Below, piece after piece: positions 8,505-16,856 of a stretch of DNA of 64,000 bases. The stretch comes from RGIG1959 sp045637645 (GTDB lineage Bacteria > Bacillota > Clostridia > Oscillospirales > Acutalibacteraceae). The translations under genes and the position numbers were made by a program. A model generated the notes under the pieces. The model ran no database searches. It was not told the DNA's origin and saw only the letters and a list, made by a program, of their open reading frames with translations. The stretch spans positions 17,634-81,633 of the forward strand of contig JAZTZV010000028.1 of the NCBI GenBank assembly GCA_045637645.1. Direction: 5' to 3'. The stretch's first letter is position 1; every line of letters starts with the position of its first letter.

Positions 8505-9248
8505 TTACAACACTTTAGATAAGAACGATTTCAAGCGATCACTTTTCGGAGCAGTAAAGATATCTTCGGGAGTACCTTCCTCCACAATCAAACCATCTTC
8601 CATGAAGATCACGCGGTCGCCGACTTCACGTGCAAAGCCCATTTCATGCGTAACAACAATCATGGTTCTGTTGTTTTGTGCAAGCGATTTCATAACCTCA
8701 AGTACTTCGCCGACCATTTCGGGATCAAGCGCCGAGGTCGGTTCGTCAAAAAGAAGCACATCGGGGTCCATTGCCAAAGCGCGAGCAATGGCAACGCGTT
8801 GTTTTTGACCGCCCGACAGCTGGTTCGGATAAGCACCTGCACGATCTTGAAGACCGACACGTTTGAGCAATTCAAGCGCATACGCTTGCGCATCCGCCTT
8901 GGACTTTTTAAGGAGTTTGGTAGGTGCCAACGTCATGTTACGAAGCACGGTCATATGCGGAAAGAGATTAAAATGTTGGAACACCATGCACATGCGTTGG
9001 CGATGGCGATCAATGTTTACACCTCTCGCAAGAATGTTCACACCGTCCACAACAATTTCGCCTTCCGTCGGAAATTCCATCAAGTTGAGCGAACGCAAAA
9101 AGGTCGATTTGCCGCTTCCGGACGGGCCGATAATGACAACGACCTCACCACGGTTAATTGTGCAATCCACACCGTCCAATGCGTGGATCGTACCGTTGTT
9201 ATAATGCTTTTTCAAGCCCTTTACGGAAATAAGGGATTCCGTATTCAT
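8505..9248 (-). CDS. Polar amino acid ABC transporter, ATP-binding protein
   Basis: A 247-residue ATPase of the GlnQ/HisP type that powers an amino acid importer at the inner face of the membrane. Walker A GPSGSGKST, signature LSGGQKQR, Walker B VLLFDEPTSALDPE and the switch His (VVTHEMGF) are intact. The start is uncertain: I list the ATG at 9248, but the only good ribosome binding site (AAGGGG) is placed for a GTG at 9266 that would overlap the permease stop by 11 bases. Either choice gives a normal length. It follows the permease and substrate-binding protein genes. The transported amino acid cannot be assigned. Confidence 0.92.
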   Translation of the reverse strand: MNTESLISVKGLKKHYNNGTIHALDGVDCTINRGEVVVIIGPSGSGKSTFLRSLNLMEFPTEGEIVVDGVNILARGVNIDRHRQRMCMVFQHFNLFPHMTVLRNMTLAPTKLLKKSKADAQAYALELLKRVGLQDRAGAYPNQLSGGQKQRVAIARALAMDPDVLLFDEPTSALDPEMVGEVLEVMKSLAQNNRTMIVVTHEMGFAREVGDRVIFMEDGLIVEEGTPEDIFTAPKSDRLKSFLSKVL

Positions 9249-9255
9249 ACATGTA

Positions 9256-9990
9256 TTATCGTTCACTTTTACGCAACCCCTTCTCCAGTTTTCCGACAAG
9301 CATCGTCAAGAACATCACGAGTGCCAAATAGATCAACGCGACCGCAATCAACGGCATAAACGCCGAGAAGGTGCGTCCCGAGATGATATCGCTGACTTTT
9401 GTCAATTCTTCGACGCCGATATAACCTGCAACCGAAGTTTCTTTCAAGAGCACAATGAATTCATTGCACAACGTAGGAAGAACACTTTTGAACACCTGCG
9501 GGATGATAATATACACCATCGTTTGCAGATAGTTAAATCCCAGTGATCGTCCCGCTTCAAATTGTCCGTTGTCAATGGACATGATGCCACCGCGTAAAAT
9601 TTCCGCCACATACGCACCCGAGTTGATACCGAACGCCAGCACAGCGACCATCATGGAGTTGCGCGAATTCGCAAACACAATGATATACATGATCAACAAC
9701 TGCACCATAACCGGTGTACCGCGGATAACCGTCAAATACACATGGCAAATGCCGTTGAAAAACTTCAGCACATAGTAGCCGATATTTTTATGCATTTCCA
9801 TGCTTTCGCGGTTCTTATCGTATGTTGAACGCACGCCCGCCACGACCACACCGATCGCAACGCCGAGAAGCAACGCAAAAAATGTCAGCATCAAGGTGTT
9901 TCCGAGACCCTTGACAAGCCATCTCCAACGTCCTTCGTCAACGAAATTCAAAATGAATTCCGCTTTGAAACTATCAAACCATTCCATCAT
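9256..9990 (-). CDS. Polar amino acid ABC transporter, permease
   Basis: A 244-residue integral membrane permease of the HisM/GlnP family with about five transmembrane segments. The cytoplasmic EAA loop that docks the ATPase is visible (EAGRSLGFNYLQTMVYIIIPQVFKSVLP). The N-terminal section WLVKGLGNTLMLTFFALLLG is the typical family start. The ATG at 9990 is followed by a second ATG, and AAAGGG lies upstream. It sits between the substrate-binding protein and the ATPase gene. A single permease gene implies a homodimeric channel. Confidence 0.94.
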   Translation of the reverse strand: MMEWFDSFKAEFILNFVDEGRWRWLVKGLGNTLMLTFFALLLGVAIGVVVAGVRSTYDKNRESMEMHKNIGYYVLKFFNGICHVYLTVIRGTPVMVQLLIMYIIVFANSRNSMMVAVLAFGINSGAYVAEILRGGIMSIDNGQFEAGRSLGFNYLQTMVYIIIPQVFKSVLPTLCNEFIVLLKETSVAGYIGVEELTKVSDIISGRTFSAFMPLIAVALIYLALVMFLTMLVGKLEKGLRKSER

Positions 9991-10019
9991 GTTGTTGACC
10001 CTTTCTAACTGTCAAAACA

Positions 10020-10057
10020 CAAAGAGGAGAAGGGACTGTATGCCCGTCTCCTCTTTG
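10020..10057 (-). terminator. Hairpin between the binding-protein and permease genes
   Basis: A perfect 11-bp stem pairs 10020-10030 with 10047-10057 between the stop of the binding-protein gene (10078) and the permease. Only a short TGTGTTTTG tail follows on the minus strand. Such hairpins commonly act as partial terminators or 3' stabilisers that raise the level of the binding protein above that of the membrane subunits. Confidence 0.65.
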
Positions 10058-10077
10058 CAAATACAGATCACATTCAA

Positions 10078-10944
10078 TTATTCGGCAGCCGTACCGTTCG
10101 CAGGAATGTACTTCGCGATGATTCCGTCGATGGTACCGTCGGCTTTCAATTCCGCCAACGCCGCGTTGATTTGATCGAGCAATTCGGTGTTGCCTTTTTT
10201 CACGCAAATCGCATAATCCTCAATCGCATATTCGTTGTCGCCTTCCAAGATGTGGATGCCTTCGTTGGCTTCCACGAAAGATTTCGCAGGCTCGTTGTCA
10301 ATAATCACGCAATCCACTTTGTTGGATTTCATCGCTTCGACAGCCGCCGCGCCGGTTTTGTAACGAATCACACGATCGGTTTTGATCGATTCATCATCGT
10401 TGAGGTCGTTAAAGCCCCAGCCGCTGATCGCGCTCGACGAATAGATATCGCCGGTGGTGTTTTCTTGAACACCGACTTTGATGTCAGGGTTTTTGAGGGC
10501 GGTGGGATCGCCGTTTTCGTCAAACACGAAGATATCGTCCAGCGACTTGATATCCGAACCGTCTTTCACGATAATGACTTGAATACCGGTAGCGTATGTA
10601 TCGGAGAAATCCATCGTCTTTTTACGATCCTCGGTCACGGTGATACCCGCCATACCGAAATCAAATTTACCTTGCGACACACCGGTCAAAACCGTACCGA
10701 ACGCCACGTCTTCGATCACAAGCTCTTTGCCGAGTTTATCTGCAACGGCTTGCGCGATCTCGATGTCGATACCGGCATAGTCTTCCACATTTTTTCCTTC
10801 GCCCACTTTGTACTCATACGGCGGGAACGCCGCGTTGGTCGCCATGACCAATTCGTTGGAATTGTCTTCGCTGCAAGACGCAAACACAGACACGCATCCC
10901 AAAAGAACCATCACAGAAAGAACAACAGAAAGCCATTTTTTCAT
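10078..10944 (-). CDS. Amino acid ABC transporter substrate-binding lipoprotein
   Basis: A 288-residue solute-binding protein of family 3 (SBP_bac_3). The N-terminus is a lipoprotein signal: MKKWLSVVLSVMVLLG, ending in the lipobox FASC, so the mature protein is anchored outside the membrane. The family motif is clear: YAGIDIEIAQAVADKLGKELVIEDVAFGTVLTGVSQGKFDFGMAGITVTEDRKKTMDFSDTY, of which GKFDFGMAGITVTEDRK is the signature region. The ATG at 10944 has AAGGAG ten bases upstream; an in-frame TTG three codons earlier is less likely. A promoter lies directly upstream. It heads the run that continues to rlmH. Confidence 0.94.
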   Translation of the reverse strand: MKKWLSVVLSVMVLLGCVSVFASCSEDNSNELVMATNAAFPPYEYKVGEGKNVEDYAGIDIEIAQAVADKLGKELVIEDVAFGTVLTGVSQGKFDFGMAGITVTEDRKKTMDFSDTYATGIQVIIVKDGSDIKSLDDIFVFDENGDPTALKNPDIKVGVQENTTGDIYSSSAISGWGFNDLNDDESIKTDRVIRYKTGAAAVEAMKSNKVDCVIIDNEPAKSFVEANEGIHILEGDNEYAIEDYAICVKKGNTELLDQINAALAELKADGTIDGIIAKYIPANGTAAE

Positions 10945-10999
10945 TTCTCTCAAACTCCTTATTCAGGTCAAGTAATCTGACCAAAAATTACACAAATCA

Positions 11000-11028
11000 A
11001 GTATACTGTATCTTTATGCAAAAATCAA
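11000..11028 (-). promoter_or_regulatory. Promoter for the amino acid importer operon
   Basis: On the minus strand: -35 TTGATT, a 17-base spacer, and -10 TATACT, about 55 bases before the ATG at 10944. It overlaps the 3' end of the HAD phosphatase gene by a few bases. Confidence 0.7.
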
Positions 11029-11655
11029 GCGGTTTTTTTGCAAATCCGCGAAAGAATATACAAGTTCGTCGGCACCCGCCGAACGAAGCTCTTCTTCCCC
11101 ACGAAAGCCGTACGCACAACCGATGCAAGCGAGATCCGCCGCGTGCGCGGTTTTGACATCGACATCGGAGTCGCCGACAAACACACACTCTTTAGCAGTT
11201 ACGCCGAGTGTTTGCATAGCGAGATACACAACCTGCGGATGGGGCTTGCGTTCATAATCGGGGCAGGATCCAAACACCGCATCAAAACGGTCGCCGAACA
11301 GATACTCCACCAGTTTGACCGATTGTGCGTGCGGTTTGTTGGTCACGACCGCCAAACGAATGCCGTTTTCTTTAAGGAAATCGAGCGTTCTGATCACACC
11401 GTCATACGGCGGGGTGTCCTCGAGACAAGTGCGGTCATATCGCTGAACAAAACGTTCGAGCAATTCGTCCTCATAGCAATCCCCTGCCGCACGTTCGATC
11501 AGCACCTTGGCTCCGTTTCCGACAAACTGTCGATACGCCTCAAGCGGATGCGTGGGCAATCCCGCTTCGGTGAGCACCGCGTTGACGTTGTTCGCCAAAG
11601 CCTGAAGTGTATCGGCAAGAGTGCCGTCGAGATCGAATAAGACAGCCTTCACCAT
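11014..11655 (-). CDS. HAD-family hydrolase, phosphoglycolate phosphatase-like
   Basis: A 213-residue HAD phosphatase of subfamily IA. Motif I is FDLDGTLADT with the catalytic Asp pair, motif II is VVTNKPH, and motif III/IV is the basic residue with FVGDSDVDVKTAHAA. This pattern fits Gph or PpaX-like phosphatases acting on small phosphorylated metabolites; the true substrate is unknown. The ATG at 11655 has GAGGGTG upstream, and the gene starts two bases after the epimerase stop. It is the last gene downstream of potABCD and the epimerase. No terminator follows; the next promoter lies inside its end. Confidence 0.9.
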   Translation of the reverse strand: MVKAVLFDLDGTLADTLQALANNVNAVLTEAGLPTHPLEAYRQFVGNGAKVLIERAAGDCYEDELLERFVQRYDRTCLEDTPPYDGVIRTLDFLKENGIRLAVVTNKPHAQSVKLVEYLFGDRFDAVFGSCPDYERKPHPQVVYLAMQTLGVTAKECVFVGDSDVDVKTAHAADLACIGCAYGFRGEEELRSAGADELVYSFADLQKNRLIFA

Positions 11656-11657
11656 GA

Positions 11658-12536
11658 TCAAAACACCCTCACGCTGTACGAGAAGGAACGTGTTTCACCG
11701 GGTTTGGCGATAACGACATGATTTTTGTGTTCAAACACATTGTCTTCGCTGTCGCGTGTCGCGCCGCCCTGCCACGGTTCGAAACAGACAAACGGTTGAT
11801 CGTCGACCATCGTCCACACCGCAAACACAGGGAAACCGGAAATGTCCATCTCGACACCGCGACCGCTTTTGGCAGACACGAGTTTGACGGACTTTGATTT
11901 GAGGTTTTCGAACACCAAGGCATCGCCGCGGAACAGCACATGATTCAAGCGGAAGCTCTTTTCGTCGGTGAGCAAGCGGTTGTAGGTTGCATCGGCGATA
12001 AGGCAGGTGTTCATGTCGATCAGCGGGCAATCCGCCGTTTCATTTTGCTCGAATTCCACGAGATAATCGGTGTAGGCTTCGCCCTCGACAAGCGGCACAT
12101 GAAACGCGGGGTGACCGCCGACACAATACGGCATATCGTAATCGCCCGTGTTCGTGACGGTGTACGTCGTGCGCACCGCATCACCTTCAAGCGCATGAGT
12201 GACGAGGAACTCGAAATGATACGGATATTGCTTGAAGGTTTCGTCGTTATCGGTATAACGATAGGTCACGGACGTATCGGTTGTTTTCACCGTTTCAAAC
12301 GGAGCGGTACGGCAAAAGCCGTGCTTAGGAAGATGAATATCGCCCGCCGCAGAGGTTGCGCAGTTGTTGCGCAAAGCACCGATAATCGGGAACAGCGTCG
12401 GCGAATGCTTATTCCAATAGGGTGCGTGACCGTCCCACATGTAGGACAGGCCGTCGGCGGACACGATGCTGTGCATTTCGGCACCCGTATCACAGGTGGT
12501 CACGGTCAAAAATTCATTTTTCAAGGTTGTCAACAT
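11658..12536 (-). CDS. Aldose 1-epimerase family protein (LacX-like)
   Basis: A 292-residue beta-sandwich protein of the galactose mutarotase superfamily, LacX/YeaD branch. Recognisable pieces are the N-terminal YWNKHSPTLFPIIGALRNN, the central GGHPAFHVP with the catalytic-type His, and the C-terminal FVCFEPWQG with the usual Glu. It probably interconverts anomers of a sugar or sugar phosphate. The ATG at 12536 has AGGAG ten bases upstream; a GTG three codons earlier would be too close. It follows potD by 13 bases, so it is transcribed with the polyamine transporter, although no functional link is obvious. Confidence 0.88.
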   Translation of the reverse strand: MLTTLKNEFLTVTTCDTGAEMHSIVSADGLSYMWDGHAPYWNKHSPTLFPIIGALRNNCATSAAGDIHLPKHGFCRTAPFETVKTTDTSVTYRYTDNDETFKQYPYHFEFLVTHALEGDAVRTTYTVTNTGDYDMPYCVGGHPAFHVPLVEGEAYTDYLVEFEQNETADCPLIDMNTCLIADATYNRLLTDEKSFRLNHVLFRGDALVFENLKSKSVKLVSAKSGRGVEMDISGFPVFAVWTMVDDQPFVCFEPWQGGATRDSEDNVFEHKNHVVIAKPGETRSFSYSVRVF

Positions 12537-12549
12537 CTTCGCCACTCTC

Positions 12550-13686
12550 CTATCGTTTAAGCTTGAGCCACAGTTCGTTCACAAAGCGATTGGTCGAATC
12601 CTCCAACGTGATGTAGACCTCGGAACGATCCAAGATCGCTTCGTCGGGATAATAGACGGGATCGTTTTTTCTCTCCTCGTCTTGCATATCACGCGCGGCG
12701 GTATGCGGCGAAGAGTAGCCGATATATTCAGCGTTGGCATACGCGACATAGGGGTCGCACATAAAATTAATGTATGCCTCCGCTTCTGCTTTATGCTCGC
12801 TTTTTTTCAAAACGCACATCGCATCCACAAACAAATTGGTGCCTTGGTCGGGAACGAAAAACGACACATCGGGATTACCCTCGTCTTCGTCCATAATGAT
12901 GCAAGCATCACCGTTGTAATACGGCGCGATCCATGCTTCCTCATTGATCATGCGGTCATAGATCTGATCCATGACATAGGCTTGCAAGAGCGGCTTTTGC
13001 TCTTTGAGTTTGTCGTAGCAAGCCCAAAGTTCCGTCTCATCTTGAGAATTCAAGGAATAACCAAGCATTTTTTGCGTAATACCGAACGCATCGCGCGGAT
13101 TGTTGATCATAAGGATCTTGCCCTTGTAATCCTCATCCCACAGCAAACTCCAACCTTGGGCGAGGTCTTCTTCTTTGACATACTTTGTGTTGTAGAAGAT
13201 GCCGACGACGCCCCATGTATACGGCACGGAATAAAGGTTTTCGGGATCGTAATCCAAGCTTTTGTATTGATCGTCGATATATTTATAGTTCGGGATATTG
13301 ATATTTTTTGCGGGGTCGATTTCGGCAAGAAGATCGTTTTCAATCATCTTGCCGATCGTGTAATCGGACGGGATCACAACGTCGTAATCCGCCGCGCCCG
13401 AGCTGATGAGCGAATACATATCTTCGTTGCTATCGAAGGTTTTGTAGTTGATTTCAATGCCCGTTACATGCGTGAACGCCGCGTTAACATCGACGATTTC
13501 GTCGTCAATGTATTCGCCCCAGTTGTACACATTTAAGGTTACACCTTTTTTGGGTGCGGCGGGCGTGCTTTGCCAATCCCACACAACTTCGACTTCCTCT
13601 TCACTCTCTTCTTCGGGAGCCGCAGAACACGCACAGCAACCGAGAAGCAACGTCGCACACAGCAACACAGACAGCCATTTTTTCAA
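12550..13686 (-). CDS. potD: Spermidine/putrescine ABC transporter binding lipoprotein PotD
   Basis: A 378-residue solute-binding protein. A lipoprotein signal (MKKWLSVLLCATLLLGCCAC) is followed by an acidic linker and the PotD body, starting NVYNWGEYIDDEIV, which is the classical PotD/PotF opening. Other family blocks are YDVVIPSDYTIGKMI, NLYSVPYTWGVVGIFYNT and the C-terminal INFMCDPYVAYANAEYIGYSSP. It delivers polyamines to PotBC. The start is a TTG at 13686 with AGGAGG nine bases upstream. It is the last transporter gene of potABCD. Which polyamine is preferred cannot be read from the sequence. Confidence 0.95.
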   Translation of the reverse strand: MKKWLSVLLCATLLLGCCACSAAPEEESEEEVEVVWDWQSTPAAPKKGVTLNVYNWGEYIDDEIVDVNAAFTHVTGIEINYKTFDSNEDMYSLISSGAADYDVVIPSDYTIGKMIENDLLAEIDPAKNINIPNYKYIDDQYKSLDYDPENLYSVPYTWGVVGIFYNTKYVKEEDLAQGWSLLWDEDYKGKILMINNPRDAFGITQKMLGYSLNSQDETELWACYDKLKEQKPLLQAYVMDQIYDRMINEEAWIAPYYNGDACIIMDEDEGNPDVSFFVPDQGTNLFVDAMCVLKKSEHKAEAEAYINFMCDPYVAYANAEYIGYSSPHTAARDMQDEERKNDPVYYPDEAILDRSEVYITLEDSTNRFVNELWLKLKR

Positions 13687-13713
13687 CGTGATATCCCTCC
13701 TTTGGGGATGAAC

Positions 13714-14520
13714 TCATTTGGCACGCTTGGAACGACGTGCCATATCACGGATTTGTCCGATGTTCGCCAACAACAAGAGCAGGAAAACCGAGCCAAACAT
13801 CAAGGTGGACAACGCGTAAATTTCGGGAGTGACAGGACGCTTGACCATCGAATAAATCGTAACGGACAGCGTTTGCGCCGACGAACCCGAGGTGAAATAA
13901 CTGATTGCAAAGTCGTCAAGCGAGATGGTGAACGCCATGAGCGCGCCGGTGAAAATGCCGGGCAGGATCTCAGGGATCATCACCTTGATGAACGCTTGAA
14001 TGGGTGTACAGCCGAGATCAAGCGCCGCTTCAAACAAATGCTTATTCATTTGGCGCAGTTTCGGCATGATTTGCAACACCACATACGGTGTACAAAACGT
14101 GATATGCGCCACGCATAACGTAAAGAAACCGGGTTTGAAGATGCGGATAACGGGCATCATCGCCACAAACATCAGCATAAACGCAATACCTGTGACGATT
14201 TCGGGGTTGACCATCGGAAAATGGTTCACGGTCATCATCACGCCGCGGAGCTTTCCGTTCATGGAATGAATACCGATCGCGGCAAGCGTGCCGAGAAGAG
14301 TGGCAAACACCGTCGCAATCACCGCCACCTGCACCGTAACCATCAGCGAGGACAGAATCTCTTCGTTTTGAAACAAGCGGCCGTACCACTCAAAAGAAAA
14401 CTCTTTCCATTCCATCGGTGTATATCGTGCACTGTTAAAGGAGAACACGATGACCATGACGATCGGGAAATACAACAACGCAAACACGAAGATGTTGTAA
14501 ATACGAGACAGCGCCTTCAT
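13714..14520 (-). CDS. potC: Spermidine/putrescine ABC transporter permease PotC
   Basis: A 268-residue permease with about six transmembrane helices. The start MKALSRIYNIFVFALLYFPI with FSFNSARYTPMEWKEFSFEWYGRLF is characteristic of PotC. The EAA docking loop reads EAALDLGCTPIQAFIKVMIPEILPGI. The ATG at 14520 overlaps the potB stop by four bases, implying translational coupling, with GGAAGGGGG upstream. It forms the membrane channel with PotB. Confidence 0.96.
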   Translation of the reverse strand: MKALSRIYNIFVFALLYFPIVMVIVFSFNSARYTPMEWKEFSFEWYGRLFQNEEILSSLMVTVQVAVIATVFATLLGTLAAIGIHSMNGKLRGVMMTVNHFPMVNPEIVTGIAFMLMFVAMMPVIRIFKPGFFTLCVAHITFCTPYVVLQIMPKLRQMNKHLFEAALDLGCTPIQAFIKVMIPEILPGIFTGALMAFTISLDDFAISYFTSGSSAQTLSVTIYSMVKRPVTPEIYALSTLMFGSVFLLLLLANIGQIRDMARRSKRAK

Positions 14521-15380
14521 ATCATCATGCCCCCTTCCTCGTTGTCATTCTTGTCAACCAGGTGGGTCAGTGCCATGGACAGCAAAATCAACACCATCAA
14601 CACCAGCGACAGTGCCGAGCCGACCGCCATGTTGGGAGCTTCGCCGACGAACATGCTCTCGATGACATCGCCGATCATGTTGCGCTTGCTTCCGCCGAGA
14701 ATCGTCGAAATGACAAACGTGCTCACGGACGGCACAAACACCATCGTGATGCCGTTGAGAATGCCGGGAACCGACAACGGCAACAGCACACGGCGAAACA
14801 CTTGAAACATATTGGCGCCGAGATCTTGCGCCGCTTCGATTTCACTTTTTTCAATTTTCACCATCACCGAATAGAGCGGCAAAATCATGTACGGCAGGAA
14901 ATCATAGACAAGTCCGAACACGATGGCCGCATCGGTGTTGAGAATCGGGATCGGCCCGACTCCGAACAGTCCGAGGAATTGGTTCAAAAGACCCGAATCG
15001 GACAACAAGCTTTTGATCGCTTGTGTGCGAAGCAGGAAATTCATCCACATCGGGAGCATCACAAGCATGACCATCGTTGCTTGCGTGCGTTCACTCGCGC
15101 GAGAAATCGAAAACGCGATCGGATACGCAATCACAAGCGAAATGACCGTTGTCAAAAATCCCAGCCACAACGAATACAAAATCGTGGTGACATGCGAATC
15201 CGTCAGCAGGGTTTCTCCTCGCGACGGATCGTAGGCGAAGATCGCCAAAATATTATCAAATGTAAAGGCTCCGTTTGCATCGGTAAACGCAAACCACAGC
15301 ACCATACCGATTGGAACGAGCGTAAAAATCGCCATCCACAGCCCGAACGGTGCTGCCAGCCAAGCGGATTTCTTTTTCAT
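14517..15380 (-). CDS. potB: Spermidine/putrescine ABC transporter permease PotB
   Basis: A 287-residue permease with about six transmembrane helices. PotB marks are the N-terminal WLAAPFGLWMAIFTLVPIGMV, the LPMWMNFLLRTQA segment and the docking loop EAAQDLGANMFQVFRRVLLPLSVPGI. The ATG at 15380 overlaps the potA stop by four bases and has GGAG seven bases upstream. Order potA-potB-potC-potD matches the standard operon. Confidence 0.96.
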   Translation of the reverse strand: MKKKSAWLAAPFGLWMAIFTLVPIGMVLWFAFTDANGAFTFDNILAIFAYDPSRGETLLTDSHVTTILYSLWLGFLTTVISLVIAYPIAFSISRASERTQATMVMLVMLPMWMNFLLRTQAIKSLLSDSGLLNQFLGLFGVGPIPILNTDAAIVFGLVYDFLPYMILPLYSVMVKIEKSEIEAAQDLGANMFQVFRRVLLPLSVPGILNGITMVFVPSVSTFVISTILGGSKRNMIGDVIESMFVGEAPNMAVGSALSLVLMVLILLSMALTHLVDKNDNEEGGMMI

Positions 15381-16501
15381 TGCGCCGCTCCGTTCTCCGG
15401 ATCGGGATCGCCGAGCTCGTCGAACTCTTCGGAGAACGAGCTGTAATCGCCGAACATGCCGGAATATTCGGATTTCTTCATAACTTGAATTTCCTGCGGA
15501 TCGATCATAATACCGATCACGCTGTCAACGGCGTAGAAATCCGTGGTTTGGATCATCCATTTGAAGCCTTTGACATCGACAATAATCTCATAGTGCATGC
15601 CCTTGAAGGTGATGTTGGTCACGCGACCGACAAGATCGCCTTTTTCGGGTTCCACGATGTCGATATCTTCAGGACGCACAACCACATCGACCGGCTCGTC
15701 TTTTTCAAAGCCATGGTCAACGCAACGGATCTTTTTGCCGAAGAACTCCACAAGATAGTCCTCACGCATGATGCCGTCGAGAATGTTGCTTTCGCCGATG
15801 AAGTCTGCCACGAACGCGTTTTGCGGTTCATTGTAAATATCGGTCGGTGTGCCGATTTGTTGAATACGACCGCCGTCCATGACCACAACGGTATCCGACA
15901 TCGAGAGCGCTTCCTCTTGATCGTGCGTGACGTACACAAACGTGATGCCGAGGCTCTTTTGAATGTTTTTCAACTCCACTTGCATATCCTTGCGGAGTTT
16001 GAGGTCCAGTGCGGCAAGCGGTTCGTCGAGAAGCAACACGCGCGGGTTGTTCGCGAGCGCACGCGCGATCGCGACACGTTGCTGTTGACCGCCCGACAAG
16101 GTCGAAATGCTGCGTTTTTCAAAGCCCTTGAGATTGACAAGAGCCAGCATTTTTTCAACCGTTTCAGCGATCTCGGCTTTTTTCTTCTTTTGCACGCGCA
16201 TGCCGAACGCAACGTTTTCGTAGACATTCAGATGCGGGAACAACGCATAGCGTTGGAAGATGGTGTTGACGCGGCGTTTGTGCGGCGGCACGTTATTGAC
16301 GCGTTGATCACCAAAAAAAACATCGCCGCTATCGGGAGTGATGAAGCCGCCGATGATACGCAGCGTGGTCGTCTTGCCACAGCCCGAAGGGCCCAGAAGC
16401 GTGACGAATTCTCCATCGTGAATACTGAGGTTGAGACCGTCCAGTATTTGTTCTCCGTCAAAAGAAACAGCGATGTCCTTGAGTGTAATAATATCTTTCA
16501 T
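15377..16501 (-). CDS. potA: Spermidine/putrescine ABC transporter ATPase PotA
   Basis: A 374-residue ATPase (E. coli PotA is 378). Walker A GPSGCGKTTTLR, signature LSGGQQQRVAIARAL, Walker B VLLLDEPLAALD and the switch His YVTHDQEEAL are intact, followed by a C-terminal TOBE domain. The frame stays open for 70 codons upstream, but that stretch resembles no PotA and lacks a ribosome binding site. I take the ATG at 16501, preceded by GGGGGA ten bases away. This ribosome binding site is part of the stem described for the leader at 16502-16735, so initiation is likely controlled by RNA folding. Confidence 0.95.
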   Translation of the reverse strand: MKDIITLKDIAVSFDGEQILDGLNLSIHDGEFVTLLGPSGCGKTTTLRIIGGFITPDSGDVFFGDQRVNNVPPHKRRVNTIFQRYALFPHLNVYENVAFGMRVQKKKKAEIAETVEKMLALVNLKGFEKRSISTLSGGQQQRVAIARALANNPRVLLLDEPLAALDLKLRKDMQVELKNIQKSLGITFVYVTHDQEEALSMSDTVVVMDGGRIQQIGTPTDIYNEPQNAFVADFIGESNILDGIMREDYLVEFFGKKIRCVDHGFEKDEPVDVVVRPEDIDIVEPEKGDLVGRVTNITFKGMHYEIIVDVKGFKWMIQTTDFYAVDSVIGIMIDPQEIQVMKKSEYSGMFGDYSSFSEEFDELGDPDPENGAAQ

Positions 16502-16735
16502 GAGAAATGCATCCCCCTTTGCGGTCGCACACTGCCAAAAACAGGCAGGCTGTGTGCTTGTGAGTTTCGCGTGGACAGCGAGTTCGCCATCAATCGGCCG
16601 TGAAACCGCCGTACCTTGGGTTCTGCCCTCCGCAAAGGGTTTTTCACAGTCATCAAACGTGACTGCGGCAGAGCCTGTATACGGCATATGGTCATTTTGC
16701 CTTAGATGCACCCCTATATATTATATAGGGAAACT
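16502..16735 (-). ncRNA. Structured 5' leader of potABCD, possible riboswitch
   Basis: This explains most of the 355-base gap before potA. On the minus-strand RNA, a 10-bp perfect stem pairs 16630-16639 with 16515-16524. A 6-bp stem pairs 16705-16710 with 16508-16513 and would stack on it. Between their 5' arms is a 6-bp hairpin (16660-16665 with 16647-16652). Inside the long stem is a hairpin 16544-16548 with 16532-16536, extended by 16553-16557 with 16527-16531. The 3' arms contain the potA ribosome binding site. An alternative 6-bp pairing, 16667-16672 with 16622-16627, would compete with or knot through the long stem. I do not recognise any known riboswitch core. Pairings were found by eye; a 70-codon open frame crosses the region. 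Confidence 0.5.
16712..16730. repeat. Palindrome at the potABCD transcription start
   Basis: A 9-bp perfect inverted repeat (CCCTATATA, one central base, TATATAGGG) lies 12 bases downstream of the potABCD -10 box, at or just past the expected start point. It could be an operator, a 5'-end hairpin, or a second -10 (it includes TATAAT on the minus strand). Confidence 0.5.
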
Positions 16736-16742
16736 GTATATC

Positions 16743-16771
16743 ACTATAAGGAAAAACGACAAAAAAGTCAA
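16743..16771 (-). promoter_or_regulatory. Promoter of potABCD
   Basis: On the minus strand: -35 TTGACT, a 17-base spacer, and -10 TATAGT. The predicted start near 16735 gives a leader of about 230 bases before the potA ATG. Confidence 0.8.
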
Positions 16772-16811
16772 GGGTATTTTCGTATTTTCTTAAAAAACCA
16801 CCCTTTTTCGG

Positions 16812-16846
16812 CAAAAAAAGAGACACCTCATAAGAGATGTCTCTTT
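16812..16846 (-). terminator. Intrinsic terminator after putP
   Basis: A 9-bp stem pairs 16817-16825 with 16838-16846 and is followed on the minus strand by TTTTTTT. It lies ten bases beyond the putP stop and ends the glyA-esterase-rarA-putP run. Confidence 0.9.
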
Positions 16847-16856
16847 CTGCTTTTTA

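Noticed and set aside
16502..16711. N-terminal extension of PotA by 70 codons
   Set aside because: No ribosome binding site for a start at 16711, no PotA similarity, and ordinary PotA length is reached from 16501. Kept as a caveat for the leader RNA.
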